From Bacteroidota bacterium (GTDB lineage Bacteria; Bacteroidota; Bacteroidia; UKL13-3): a stretch of 64,000 nt of DNA. The stretch is taken from assembly GCA_947457395.1 (NCBI GenBank), contig CANGVA010000002.1, positions 180,675 through 244,674 of the forward strand, read 5' to 3'. The position numbers were made by a program, and so were the translations under genes. This document shows, piece by piece, positions 43,129 through 52,387 of this stretch. Position 1 is the first letter of the stretch. Each line of letters starts with the position of its first letter. The notes under the pieces are model-generated. The model was given only the letters and a program-made list of their open reading frames with translations, had not been told where the DNA came from and made no database searches.

Positions 43129-44257
43129 GCTTTTTAAAGTTGCATCTTTTTATCCTGAATACCTGGATAGATTATATAAGCTAGATGGGGGTTTATCTGA
43201 TAAACCATACGTTCGGCAGTATGAGAAGATGATGGAGCAAGGCATAGGCTGGGCAGATTACTGGAAAATTAATTTGGAGAAAACAGGACAGTTTTTGGTT
43301 GAGTTGGTTATAATTAATAACGAGTTTGCACAGAAAAAATGGGCACATGAAAACAATGTTTCTTACGATAATCAGAACTGGCTGGAAGAAATTTTCTTAG
43401 CACAGGTAAGAGCTTTTGAGCCGGAGATATTTTTTGCAAATGATTATGTATATGTAAATGCAGCACTTAGAAAAAAGGTTAAGAAACAATGCCCTACCAT
43501 TAAAAAAGTAATAGGCTGGGATGGCATTGGCATGTGCGATGCCAAACGTTTTGAAGGGTGTGACCTAATGTTATCAGGGGGAGAACATTTCTTGAAATAT
43601 TATGCTGCAAATGGATTTAAAACTCATTTGTTTCAGTTTGCATTTGAGCAAACAATTTTGAGTAAGATTGATACTGCGTTTAAAAAATATGATATCAGCT
43701 TTGTTGGCTCGTTAACCCTTAGAAACAACGGTCATCATAATAGACTAAGGGTTTTGGGCGAAGTAGCACGTAAGCATAAGGTTGATTATTGGTTGGCATC
43801 ATTTGATGACAATAAGCCTTATCTTATTAAAAACATACTATTGAAATTAAAGCAGGGTAAGTGGCAAGATGTTCAGGACATCTTTCATCTTTGGCGCATC
43901 AATAAAGGTAATTTATTTGGCTTAGAGATGTATCAGGCACTTGCATATTCAAATATTACCCTGAATTCCCATATTGATACCGCCTTGAATTACGGAGGAA
44001 ATATCAGACTATGGGAAGCCACCGGTGTTGGAGCCTGTCTTGTTACTGATTGGAAACAGAATATGGATTCATTATTTGTTCCGGATGAAGAGGTGGTTGT
44101 TTACAAAACACCGCAAGAATGTGCGGATAAAGTACAATATTTATTAAACAACCCTGATAAAATGCACGCTATAGCGCTAGCCGGACAGAGGCGAACATTA
44201 AACGATTATACATATGAAAAGCGTTTAGCGGATATGATACCCGTATTATTGATGTAA
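43115..44257 (+). CDS. CgeB-like glycosyltransferase
   Basis: The 380-residue protein resembles the CgeB/Glyco_trans_1_2 group: EIFFANDYVYVNAALR, KVIGWDGIGMCDAKRFEG, DISFVGSLTLRNNGHHNR, then LNSHIDTALNYGGNIRLWEATGVGACLVTDW and a C-terminal domain with DEEVVVYKTPQECADK. Start is GTG 43115, inside the end of the asparagine synthase gene (14-bp overlap). Its 3' end overlaps the convergent glycosyltransferase gene by 12 bp. The transferred sugar is unknown. Confidence 0.8.
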   Translation: MSKVRLFKVASFYPEYLDRLYKLDGGLSDKPYVRQYEKMMEQGIGWADYWKINLEKTGQFLVELVIINNEFAQKKWAHENNVSYDNQNWLEEIFLAQVRAFEPEIFFANDYVYVNAALRKKVKKQCPTIKKVIGWDGIGMCDAKRFEGCDLMLSGGEHFLKYYAANGFKTHLFQFAFEQTILSKIDTAFKKYDISFVGSLTLRNNGHHNRLRVLGEVARKHKVDYWLASFDDNKPYLIKNILLKLKQGKWQDVQDIFHLWRINKGNLFGLEMYQALAYSNITLNSHIDTALNYGGNIRLWEATGVGACLVTDWKQNMDSLFVPDEEVVVYKTPQECADKVQYLLNNPDKMHAIALAGQRRTLNDYTYEKRLADMIPVLLM

Positions 44258-45403
44258 TTGGGCCATTTTGATAATGCGCCTGCCAAACTCGCCCATCATC
44301 AATTGATTTTCTTCAAATGCTGCCCTTTCTTTCTGTACATCCGGGCCTGGTTTAAGCTCCTTCAGATGCGTCTCAATTAACTTAGCCAGCCCGTCTGCGT
44401 CTTGTTGTTTAAAATACCATGTATACGGAGGGTTTTGCTCTATATGCACAGGAAAGTCGCTTAAAAAGATGGGCTTACCCAATGAGCGGCCATCTTCTAC
44501 CACTGTGCTCCAACCTTCAAACAATGAAGGCTGTATAATGCCAACACTGCGTCTGATAAGTTGAATCTGATCTTTGCGAGAGATGAAACCAAGTACGATA
44601 AATTGTTCGCTTACTCCTAGTTCTTTAGCTTTTTGAAGCAGGCTAGGATAATAATCCGGATTCCTGAAATCTTCAGTGGCGCCTGTGCAAACCACATGAA
44701 TAATGATGCCCTTTTGTTTTAATGCATAAATAGCATTAATAATCGTAGGATGATCTTTGTGTTTCCAAAACTGGTTACAAACGATGAAGAAAGAATCCGG
44801 TAAGTTAAATTTTTTTTGAGTATCTACAGGGTTGTCTTTAAGCCATTCCTCATTAGCATTGCTAACAAAACGAAGCAAAAATGCATTTTCTTTATACTGC
44901 GGGAAAAATCTGATGTAATCTTCCATGGCATTCTTGCTGCTAAAAGCAAGCACAGGCGACTGGGCTGCCAAATAAGCATTTCGCCTTTCTCTACTATCGT
45001 ATTCTTCAGTTGAGAATAACTGAGGAAGATAACGATATTGGAAATCAGGAATCCATCCGCCCCAGTTAAAAATCCATTTGCGCGGCAGGTTGCCACCAGG
45101 GTAGTAAAAGTCAATTTTTCTGAAATTAAATATCCTTAATCTGAAGAAAGAAGGGATTGCTTTTAATAATTTATAAAATGCCAGATGATAGAAGGTTTCT
45201 TTATAAATATAATCAACCTTGTGTTTTATCTCATCCGGAATATCCTGCAGGTTACGTGTGGCAATGCTCAATTTTATTTTTGTGCGCTCAGCCTTTGGTA
45301 ATTTGGAGAGGGCATGAATCATGTTAAAAATATAAATATTACCTGCATGCCAGTTAGGATCCGCAATTAGGTTTAAGCAGATATGTATTTTTTTGTCGGG
45401 CAT
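44246..45403 (-). CDS. GT4-family glycosyltransferase
   Basis: A 385-residue GT-B protein. The donor half has FFIVCNQFWKHKDHPTIINAI, FIVLGFISRKDQIQLIRRSVGIIQPSLFEGWSTVVEDGRSLG, i.e. the E-x7-E region (Glu in FEGW and VVEDGRSLG) of retaining GT4 enzymes. It is the last gene of a six-gene minus-strand run starting at 49323; its start shares a base with the epimerase stop. Likely builds the same surface glycan as the plus-strand part of the locus. Confidence 0.88.
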   Translation of the reverse strand: MPDKKIHICLNLIADPNWHAGNIYIFNMIHALSKLPKAERTKIKLSIATRNLQDIPDEIKHKVDYIYKETFYHLAFYKLLKAIPSFFRLRIFNFRKIDFYYPGGNLPRKWIFNWGGWIPDFQYRYLPQLFSTEEYDSRERRNAYLAAQSPVLAFSSKNAMEDYIRFFPQYKENAFLLRFVSNANEEWLKDNPVDTQKKFNLPDSFFIVCNQFWKHKDHPTIINAIYALKQKGIIIHVVCTGATEDFRNPDYYPSLLQKAKELGVSEQFIVLGFISRKDQIQLIRRSVGIIQPSLFEGWSTVVEDGRSLGKPIFLSDFPVHIEQNPPYTWYFKQQDADGLAKLIETHLKELKPGPDVQKERAAFEENQLMMGEFGRRIIKMAQLHQ

Positions 45404-46350
45404 TATCTTGTCCTTTTTTCCTGATCAAAAGTAAAAGCATAGGCAAGCCCCTCTTGTACGCTGAATTTCGGTTCCCAACCGGCTGCTGCTTTTGTTTTTT
45501 GCATAGATGCTTGTTGTTTCAGCCTATCAACTTTTCTCATGCGTGCAGCAGATTGAATGATATCTATGGGCTTACCTTGCGCAATACCCAGCATTTGCAC
45601 AATTTCTTTTACGTTGTATTCATCCTCTCTTCCCATATTAAACACATCAAATGGTTTATCGGACGCAATTCTGCTTAAAGCATATAAACCTGCAGAAGTA
45701 TCCCTTGCATCAATATAACTTCTTTTTGGCTCAAGATTGCCCAGTTCTATAGCACTTTTTCCGCCAAGCAGTTGTTCAACAATTTCAGGAACAAGGTGCG
45801 CATTGGTTTCGCGGCCACCAATGGTATTAAATATCCTTGCCACTACGGCTTGCTTTTTATATTTATTTGCCCAAAGTCTCATCAGGTATTCACCACTCAG
45901 CTTTGATACGCTGTAAATATCATAAGGTATTGTAGGCGTTTGATCTTCAAGCAGCGGTGTATTAACAATATCATACACTGCGCCACTTGATGCAAATACA
46001 ATCTTTTTTAAGCTAGTGCAGGTTGCAGCTGCATTTAAAATATGTTGGGTGCCCTCAATATTAATTTTCAAAGCTTCCTCGGGTTTGTTTTCGCAGGTTG
46101 GTATGTGATGCAATGCTGCTAAATGAAAAATTAATTCAGCCTCAAATGAGGTTATATTTTCATGCACAAAGTCTGTGTCTGTTATATCACCTTCTGCAAC
46201 CAATAGCAAATTGTTATCAGCCGGTAAAAATTGTTTTTTACCATATGAAAAATTATCCATTACCAGCACCTTATGGCCATCGGCTAGCAATAAATCCACA
46301 AGATGTGAGCCAATAAAACCGGCACCACCGGTTACAATTATTTTTTGCAT
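45403..46350 (-). CDS. NAD-dependent sugar epimerase/dehydratase (SDR)
   Basis: A 315-residue extended SDR. The NAD loop is TGGAGFIGSHLVDLL at 6-20, the catalytic set is Ser-Ser-Gly-Ala near 125 and YxxxK in YSVSKLSGEYLMRLW. The family makes or epimerises nucleotide sugars such as UDP-glucose/GlcNAc 4-epimers; its specificity is not readable. It is flanked by a methyltransferase and a glycosyltransferase in the glycan locus, with 2 bp and 1 bp spacing. Confidence 0.9.
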   Translation of the reverse strand: MQKIIVTGGAGFIGSHLVDLLLADGHKVLVMDNFSYGKKQFLPADNNLLLVAEGDITDTDFVHENITSFEAELIFHLAALHHIPTCENKPEEALKINIEGTQHILNAAATCTSLKKIVFASSGAVYDIVNTPLLEDQTPTIPYDIYSVSKLSGEYLMRLWANKYKKQAVVARIFNTIGGRETNAHLVPEIVEQLLGGKSAIELGNLEPKRSYIDARDTSAGLYALSRIASDKPFDVFNMGREDEYNVKEIVQMLGIAQGKPIDIIQSAARMRKVDRLKQQASMQKTKAAAGWEPKFSVQEGLAYAFTFDQEKRTR

Positions 46351-46352
46351 AT

Positions 46353-47177
46353 TTATTTTGTTGCTATAAATGAATAAAGGCGCCCGGGCTGATTAAACCG
46401 AGATGCTTTTAAATGGGTAAGAAAGGTAAATATATTTTTATTTCTTATGATGCAATTGGCCAAAAAGTTTCCGGTAATACCTGCAAGTGATTCTCTAAAG
46501 AGATTCTTCAGCTGATTCTCTGTAAGGGGTGCATAATTGATAACAGATGCATATGGATGTAAAACCTTTTTTATCTGAAGACCGGCACTTTTTATCGAAT
46601 CCAAGTATTGTTTTAATGTAAATGCATGCTCCCCGCCATATTGTTTATGTAAAGGATGTTGCGCCAGAAAAAGGGCCAAATCTGATTCTTTACTAATTAC
46701 ATGCTCACGGGTAGCAATAAAAATACCGCCCGGTTTTAATACACGTGCAGCCTCCTTGCAAAATTGCTCAAGGTTATGTGCATGATGGAGTACCTGCCTT
46801 ACATACACCACATCAAAAAAATCAGACGCAAATGGTAGTTGCTCGCCAAACGATTCTTCTACTTTAATAGGCAAGTTGTATTTAGATGCAATTGCTTTAA
46901 TGGCCCCTGAACCTACATCATTGCTGGTATCAGGCTCTAGCGCTGTAATTTGTAGGCCTTTTTTGGCAAATGCATAGGATGCAATTCCGCGGCCTGCACC
47001 TATATCCAAAAGTGTTTTAGCATGGGATGGAAGCAGTTGAGCAAGTGCATTAAACTCATCGCTTTGAAAAAAGCGTTCAGCCGAAGCAAATATATCTTCA
47101 TCAAAGTAGTTCTCTAAAATACTTTGGTGGTTAGCCGGGTTGCCTCGCAGTTCTTTAACAGCCTCTTCCCAGGTCAT
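46353..47177 (-). CDS. Class I SAM methyltransferase
   Basis: A 274-residue Methyltransf_11-type protein. SAM motif I is LLDIGAGRGIASYAFAKKG, then ALEPDTSND binds the ribose, and VVYVRQVLHHAHNLEQF plus ARVLKPGGIFIATREH form the later motifs. There is no zinc-ribbon. It is 2 bp from the epimerase gene and 4 bp from another methyltransferase gene, so it is firmly inside the glycan operon. Sugar O-methylation is a reasonable guess only. Confidence 0.87.
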   Translation of the reverse strand: MTWEEAVKELRGNPANHQSILENYFDEDIFASAERFFQSDEFNALAQLLPSHAKTLLDIGAGRGIASYAFAKKGLQITALEPDTSNDVGSGAIKAIASKYNLPIKVEESFGEQLPFASDFFDVVYVRQVLHHAHNLEQFCKEAARVLKPGGIFIATREHVISKESDLALFLAQHPLHKQYGGEHAFTLKQYLDSIKSAGLQIKKVLHPYASVINYAPLTENQLKNLFRESLAGITGNFLANCIIRNKNIFTFLTHLKASRFNQPGRLYSFIATK

Positions 47178-47181
47178 GGTA

Positions 47182-48033
47182 TCAATCTTTTATAAATGTT
47201 ATGCAGCATACACAACGGCAGTGGGCTGCGCCATCAGTTCCTTTGCCTTTGCCTGTATGCGGGTTAAAGGAAATAATGTTTTTACATGCTTCAGCAGTTT
47301 CAAACCTCCAGCCGTTCGGGTGGTAGGCCAAATATTCATCTGTAACGGTTCCGGCTTTATGCATCACCTCTTTCATGTGATTTACCATTTCCGCATCAAA
47401 TTGCTGAAAAAACCCATGGTGTTCAAATTTGCCATATGGAAAGGTAAGCAACAATTGGCCTCCCGGTTTTAGTACCCTAATTAACTCATGAATTACTTTT
47501 AGGTATTCATAGCTTTTTGCGGCTTCATTCTCATTTTTTTTCAACTCATAGCCGTAAATGGCATTATCCATATCTACATGCTCAATAGTAGATTGGCAAA
47601 CCACCTGGCTGAAATAGTTAGACCGGAAAGGCATCTCTCTTAAATCACCATAAACATAAGAAATACGTTTGTGGCAAAAGTTATTGTGCTCAGGATAATA
47701 AGTAAATATGGTTAACGCCTCATCTGATAAATCCGGATGAGAGATGATTTCAGTAAAATTAAAAGTAGAACCTGCATCTAAAAATGCCGCTTTATCTTTT
47801 TTGATTTTACTGAAAATCCACGGGTATTCTACCATGCGTTCGTCAAACCCAATACCAAATTCCTGTGGAATAGCCCCCTTATTAAATGCTGCCAATAGAT
47901 TATTGTTACGGATGCTTTGAGCAATTTTTGCCCAGCGTGTATCATTGTATCCATAGCTCCATGGCTTTTTGCCGCTAAGCATATAAACCAGCTTTCTAAA
48001 AGGAACAAGCGTATGTTTAAGTGTTTTTATCAT
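47182..48033 (-). CDS. SAM methyltransferase-like protein of the glycan operon
   Basis: The 283-residue protein has the Rossmann-type features FLDAGSTFNFTEII (a divergent motif I), SYVYGDLREMPFRSNYFSQVVCQSTIEHVDM and HELIRVLKPGGQLLLTFPYGKFEHHG. Motif I lacks the usual GxGxG, so catalytic competence is less certain than for its neighbours. A Cys/His-rich end (HCRCVCC) could bind metal. It overlaps the acetyltransferase gene by 4 bp. Confidence 0.78.
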   Translation of the reverse strand: MIKTLKHTLVPFRKLVYMLSGKKPWSYGYNDTRWAKIAQSIRNNNLLAAFNKGAIPQEFGIGFDERMVEYPWIFSKIKKDKAAFLDAGSTFNFTEIISHPDLSDEALTIFTYYPEHNNFCHKRISYVYGDLREMPFRSNYFSQVVCQSTIEHVDMDNAIYGYELKKNENEAAKSYEYLKVIHELIRVLKPGGQLLLTFPYGKFEHHGFFQQFDAEMVNHMKEVMHKAGTVTDEYLAYHPNGWRFETAEACKNIISFNPHTGKGKGTDGAAHCRCVCCITFIKD

Positions 48034-48641
48034 CCCTGTTTATTTGCGTATCCAATAATTCGCGCAGGACTCCCAACAACGATTGCATAATCGGGCACAT
48101 TCTCCGTCACCACGCTGCATGCCCCAATTACTGCTCCGCGACCAATGGTAACACCCCTAAGCACCGTTGCGTTAAAACCAATCCATGCATCGTCCATAAT
48201 CATCACTTCTTTCTCTTTCAAATCAATATCCTTTTTCGGATGACCATGATGAATAATTTGCTCGGTATGTGTTCTTCTTAATCCGGCTTCAATCGGATGA
48301 GAGATGTTGTCATGAATATTTACCCCATGCGCAATAAGCACATAGTTTCCGATGCTTATATTTTTTGCAGACCAAATTCTTGTGCCTTCACCCACATAGC
48401 AGTAGTTACCAATACATATTTCTCCGCCATGAGCAAATACAAGGAGCTCTCCCCTCATGTGTGTGTTATGGCCAATCCTTACCTGACCTTTGTTTTTTTG
48501 CAGATTTAATATTTTAGCACCCTTGTGCAAATGAGTTGTTGACTCAAAAATGGCATCATTTACATGCCATGCCCTATTCCATTGATTTTGCAGGCGCTGT
48601 ATAGGTATGAGTTTCCAAAATTTGGTTAAAAGTGCCAGCAA
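48030..48641 (-). CDS. Hexapeptide-repeat sugar O-acetyltransferase (WbbJ-like)
   Basis: A 203-residue left-handed beta-helix protein of the maltose/WbbJ acetyltransferase group, with IRIGHNTHMRGELLV, ICIGNYCYVGEGTRIWSAK, DDAWIGFNATVLRGVTIGRGAVIGACSVVTENVPDYAIVVGSPARIIG and the histidine in LIAHGVNIHDNISHPIE. It should use acetyl-CoA to acetylate a sugar of the surface glycan. It is between two methyltransferase genes, 1 bp from one and overlapping the other by 4. Confidence 0.87.
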   Translation of the reverse strand: MLALLTKFWKLIPIQRLQNQWNRAWHVNDAIFESTTHLHKGAKILNLQKNKGQVRIGHNTHMRGELLVFAHGGEICIGNYCYVGEGTRIWSAKNISIGNYVLIAHGVNIHDNISHPIEAGLRRTHTEQIIHHGHPKKDIDLKEKEVMIMDDAWIGFNATVLRGVTIGRGAVIGACSVVTENVPDYAIVVGSPARIIGYANKQG

Positions 48642-48642
48642 A

Positions 48643-49323
48643 CTATTTAGCTCTTAGTAAAATAATCGAGTCTCTTTTTACAAGTCCAAGGTCAGGTGAA
48701 ACTACATCCCAGCCAGCAGCAGCTGCAGCAGCAGCCATTTCCTTGCTGTTGTTTCTGGGCCACCAGATTTCATCGTCAGGTTTGTTTTTAAATTCAGCAG
48801 GAACTTTGCCTTTTTTCCATCCCCATTGTTCCAGTTTTTCCCAATCACCATACATATGCACGGCATAGGCGCCTTTTTTCATTTTAGGCAAAGCGTTTTT
48901 CAGGATTTCTTTGATATCCGTTAAATTATTGTGGCATAATACCCCGAAAGACCAAAAAAAATCAAATGAATGATCTGGTACAGCACTAAATGAATTATCA
49001 GCAACCTGAATATTGTCCATCCGCATGTTGTATCTCTCCGGGTGAAGCCATTGTCTTACATCCTGAAAATCTAATGTGGTAAGCTTTCCGTTGGGAATAT
49101 ATCGCATAATGGCCCTGCTCCAAGAGCCTCTTCCGGGTCCGAGTTCCAGTACATGAGAGTCGGCCTTAATGTAGGGTACGGCACCTTTCAGAAAAACATT
49201 CCGGTAAGAACCACCTATGATTCGTTCTTCATTAAATCTTCTCCAGTTGGGTATAGCCGACAACACATCCCCGCTGTCGTATCCGTAATAAAATTCTTTT
49301 CTTAACCAATTAATGGTAGGCAT
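48643..49323 (-). CDS. Class I SAM methyltransferase, first gene of glycan operon
   Basis: A 226-residue protein. SAM motif I is VLELGPGRGSWSRAIMRY, the acidic motif II region follows (LTTLDFQDV), and DFFWSFGVLCHNNL and ALPKMKKGAYAVHMYGDWE are the later motifs. An alanine run AAAAAAAG near 203-210 is encoded by GCN codons. It opens the six-gene minus-strand part of the locus; no strong promoter was seen in its 92-bp upstream spacer. Target unknown. Confidence 0.85.
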   Translation of the reverse strand: MPTINWLRKEFYYGYDSGDVLSAIPNWRRFNEERIIGGSYRNVFLKGAVPYIKADSHVLELGPGRGSWSRAIMRYIPNGKLTTLDFQDVRQWLHPERYNMRMDNIQVADNSFSAVPDHSFDFFWSFGVLCHNNLTDIKEILKNALPKMKKGAYAVHMYGDWEKLEQWGWKKGKVPAEFKNKPDDEIWWPRNNSKEMAAAAAAAGWDVVSPDLGLVKRDSIILLRAK

Positions 49324-49415
49324 TGTAATATTTTATAATAGGTTCGCAATTTATAGATTTTCTGATTATGAATTGAATTGGTAAATTACATTATAAATTA
49401 TTTTGTTTGATAGAA

Positions 49416-49994
49416 ATGAAAATTTTACTGATAGACAACTTCGACTCCTTTACCTATATGCTGAGAGATTATTTGATGCAGGCAGGGGCAACGTGTATGG
49501 TGATAAGAAATGATGTGCTATCTGTGAATGCTGTTGAAGAGATTAAGCCGGACGCCATCGTGATTTCTCCCGGCCCGGGAAAACCTGCCGATGCTGGCAA
49601 GCTCATGGCGGTTTTGCCTTTTCTGGTTGAGCATTATCCGGTTTTAGGGGTATGCTTAGGCCATCAGGCAATTGGAGCGTTTTTTGGAGCTGAATTAGGC
49701 CCTGCAACTCTACCCAAACATGGTAAAGTGGAAACCATATACTGTCTTAATACGCAATTATTTGATGGCATGAACGAATTTTGTGCTACACGATACCATT
49801 CACTGATTTTAACCAACTTAGGAGTGGAGCTTGAATTGCTGGCATGGACAGCGAGTAAAGAAGTAATGGCAATCAAGCATAAGAGCCTTCCTATTTGGGG
49901 CATTCAGTTTCATCCGGAGTCATGTCTAACCAAGGTTGGAATGCAGATTATTCATAATTTTTTAAAAGAAGTTAAAACACTTGCTACGGTTTAA
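49416..49994 (+). CDS. Anthranilate/aminodeoxychorismate synthase glutamine amidotransferase (TrpG/PabA)
   Basis: A 192-residue class I glutaminase. It has ILLIDNFDSFTYMLRDYL, the nucleophile in GVCLGHQAIGAFFG and the His-Glu pair in IQFHPESCLT. ATG 49416 gives the right start; TTG 49407 is less likely. It supplies ammonia to a chorismate-using synthase for tryptophan or folate. No TrpE/PabB partner is next to it in this window, so PabA and TrpG cannot be separated; the same subunit may serve both. Confidence 0.9.
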   Translation: MKILLIDNFDSFTYMLRDYLMQAGATCMVIRNDVLSVNAVEEIKPDAIVISPGPGKPADAGKLMAVLPFLVEHYPVLGVCLGHQAIGAFFGAELGPATLPKHGKVETIYCLNTQLFDGMNEFCATRYHSLILTNLGVELELLAWTASKEVMAIKHKSLPIWGIQFHPESCLTKVGMQIIHNFLKEVKTLATV

Positions 49995-50008
49995 TTTTTA
50001 TATCTTTG
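49981..50008 (+). promoter_or_regulatory. Promoter for hydrolase-CBS-nadK genes, TTG-N17-TATCTTTG
   Basis: TTG at 49981-49983 and TATCTTTG at 50001-50008 are 17 bp apart, an exact consensus match. The TTG overlaps the pabA/trpG end. The start codon at 50034 is 25 bp after the -7 box. Confidence 0.6.
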
Positions 50009-50033
50009 TTAAATCAGCACATAAGCATACTTG

Positions 50034-50798
50034 ATGGAAATAAACTTAAAACAAGAAGACAAGTTTAAATATATTGAAGAAGGAGAGGGCGAGGTTCTGT
50101 TGCTGCTTCATGGATTGTTTGGCGCATTGAGTAACTGGAAAGACGTACTTAATCATTTTTCACCAAGATATAGGGTTGTAATTCCACTGATGCCAATTTT
50201 TGAAATGAATATCCTTTCATTGAGCGTTGATGGACTTGCTAATTTTATTCATGATTTTGTGGCATACAAGAAGTATGAAAAGGTAAACCTGCTTGGTAAT
50301 TCGCTTGGTGGTCATGTTGGATTGGTTTTTATAAGAAAATATCCCGAAAAAGTAAATACATTGGTGCTAACAGGAAGTTCAGGCTTGTATGAAAGTGCTT
50401 TTGGCGCATCTTATCCAAAAAAAGGGGATAAAGCTTATTTGAGAGAACGTATTCAATTAACATTTTATGATCCGGCATCTACAACTGATGAATTGGTAGA
50501 TGAGGTTTATTCAACCTTGCAGGATAAAGGGAAAGTGCTGCGTATTCTTACGATGGCCAAATCGGCCATACGTCACAATATGAGAAAGGAATTGCCAGGC
50601 TTCAAACAGCCTACGTGTTTAATATGGGGAAAGCAGGACACAATCACTCCACCCGAAGTGGCAGAGGAGTTTCATGCATTGCTGCCAAATTCTGAACTTC
50701 ATTTTCTTGATCATTGCGGCCATGCACCAATGATGGAAAAACCAGCAGACTTTAATAAGATTGTGGATGCTTTTTTATCTAAACACACAGCTTCCTGA
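50034..50798 (+). CDS. Alpha/beta hydrolase
   Basis: A 254-residue hydrolase. It shows LLLHGLFGALSNWKDV, nucleophile elbow LGNSLGGHVG (Ser), acid in WGKQDTITPPEVA and His in DHCGHAPMMEKP. The start is ATG 50034; a TTG directly before it is not needed. It precedes a CBS protein by 6 bp and nadK by a further 3 bp. Its substrate is unknown. Confidence 0.88.
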   Translation: MEINLKQEDKFKYIEEGEGEVLLLLHGLFGALSNWKDVLNHFSPRYRVVIPLMPIFEMNILSLSVDGLANFIHDFVAYKKYEKVNLLGNSLGGHVGLVFIRKYPEKVNTLVLTGSSGLYESAFGASYPKKGDKAYLRERIQLTFYDPASTTDELVDEVYSTLQDKGKVLRILTMAKSAIRHNMRKELPGFKQPTCLIWGKQDTITPPEVAEEFHALLPNSELHFLDHCGHAPMMEKPADFNKIVDAFLSKHTAS

Positions 50799-50804
50799 TA
50801 ATCC

Positions 50805-51467
50805 ATGTTAGTTTCTGAGATATTATCGAATGACATTTTTGCTCTGAAAAAGAACGACAAAGTTTCGGCTGCAAGAATATTTCTTGAAGATTGGGGTCAG
50901 CAACAACTGCCTGTAGTAGACGATAATAATGTACTTGGGTTTATTTATCATGAAGATTTAAATGATGCAAGAGATAATGAACAATTAGACAAGTATATTA
51001 AGCCATATCAAGTAAGGTTGCCACACCTGGAAGACCATCCGTTTGAATTGATTAAACTCTTTGCCCAAACAGGATTTTCTTGCATACCCGTTATGCATGG
51101 CCAGAAGAATAAATTTGCAGGTATAGTTGCCTTAAAGCAGTTGATTCATGCACTGGGAGAGTCATCACTTGCGCAGCCGGGTGCAATTATCAATCTTGAG
51201 TTGAGTGCCAGAGATTATTCGTTAGCAGAACTGTCAAGAATCATAGAGTATAATGATCAAAAAATAATTGGGCTGTTCCTGTTTTCAACAGATAAAGAAA
51301 GCAACAAAATCACAGTTTCAATTAAGTTGAATAATACGGATGTAAAAAGTGTGCTTGCGGCTTTGGAAAGGTTTGGATATGCAATTACCTCTGTTCATCA
51401 GTATTCCGAGTCGCCCTCGGATATGTCGGGCAGGCTTGATTGGCTACTAAAATATCTTAATACTTAA
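50805..51467 (+). CDS. CBS-domain protein
   Basis: A 220-residue protein. Two CBS motifs span about residues 1-125 (LVSEILSNDIFALKKNDKVS; LPVVDDNNVLGFIYHEDL; IPVMHGQKNKFAGIVALKQL), followed by an ACT-like ligand-binding end with ITVSIKLNNTDVKSVLAALERFGY. CBS pairs bind adenine nucleotides, so it may sense energy status. It is 3 bp before nadK, which suggests a shared regulatory role, but the partner is unknown. Confidence 0.85.
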   Translation: MLVSEILSNDIFALKKNDKVSAARIFLEDWGQQQLPVVDDNNVLGFIYHEDLNDARDNEQLDKYIKPYQVRLPHLEDHPFELIKLFAQTGFSCIPVMHGQKNKFAGIVALKQLIHALGESSLAQPGAIINLELSARDYSLAELSRIIEYNDQKIIGLFLFSTDKESNKITVSIKLNNTDVKSVLAALERFGYAITSVHQYSESPSDMSGRLDWLLKYLNT

Positions 51468-51470
51468 AAA

Positions 51471-52355
51471 ATGAGAATTGGCATATACGGCAGGATTTAC
51501 AAGAAAGAATTTGCAGAAAAAATTCAGCAACTATATAATTCTCTGCAGCAGCGCGAAGTTGATTATGCTACAGAAGAGCTATTTTTGGCTCAGTGTGTAG
51601 CAAATGGTATCAAAGTTAACCAAACACAAACTTTTGCAGATGCGAATGAAGTGAAGAAGCTCGACTTGGATATGCTGATTGTTTTTGGCGGAGATGGTAC
51701 AATACTGGATACAATGGCATATGTGCACAAAAAGCCAATTCCGGTTCTTGGCATCAACACCGGGCGTCTGGGTTTTTTGGCAGCAGACGCAGAAATGCCC
51801 GTAGACTCGCTGGTTGAGCAAATTTTAAAAGGGCATTATGCTATTGATGAGCGGTCTTGTTTGCAGTTGGTTTCAGGCGGGTCTATGTTCGGAGGCGCAA
51901 ATTTTGCATTAAACGATTTTGTTATTCACAAAAAAGACAGTTCCGCAATGATTACCATACACACCTACTTAAACGGAGAATTTTTGAATTCCTACTGGTC
52001 TGATGGTTTAATTATTTCAACTCCAACAGGTTCCACAGGATACTCCTTAAGTTGTGGAGGCCCAATATTATATCCCGGAACATCAAGCATGCTAATAACG
52101 CCAATTGCACCACATAACCTGAATGTAAGGCCTATGGTTATCTCTGATAATCACATTATAACGTTTGAAATTGAAGGTCGTAGTACGTCATTCCTTATCT
52201 CGCTAGACTCCAGATCTGAAACAATAAATTCAAGCACCCAGCTAGCGATAAAAAAAGCTGATTTTAATTTTAAGATTGCAAGACTAAATCAGGAAAATTA
52301 TCTTAAGACATTGAGAAAAAAGTTGATGTGGGGATTGGATAATCGAAATGTATAG
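51471..52355 (+). CDS. nadK: NAD kinase
   Basis: NadK phosphorylates NAD to NADP using ATP or polyphosphate. The 294-residue protein has the catalytic GGDGT at 73-77, the GINTGRLGFLA segment and the signature SDGLIISTPTGSTGYSLSCGGPIL. It is of family length. The preceding CBS protein overlaps functionally through nucleotide sensing only by guess. Confidence 0.95.
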   Translation: MRIGIYGRIYKKEFAEKIQQLYNSLQQREVDYATEELFLAQCVANGIKVNQTQTFADANEVKKLDLDMLIVFGGDGTILDTMAYVHKKPIPVLGINTGRLGFLAADAEMPVDSLVEQILKGHYAIDERSCLQLVSGGSMFGGANFALNDFVIHKKDSSAMITIHTYLNGEFLNSYWSDGLIISTPTGSTGYSLSCGGPILYPGTSSMLITPIAPHNLNVRPMVISDNHIITFEIEGRSTSFLISLDSRSETINSSTQLAIKKADFNFKIARLNQENYLKTLRKKLMWGLDNRNV

Positions 52356-52387
52356 CAAACCTCCAAAGTCAATAGGCACAAAAAATC

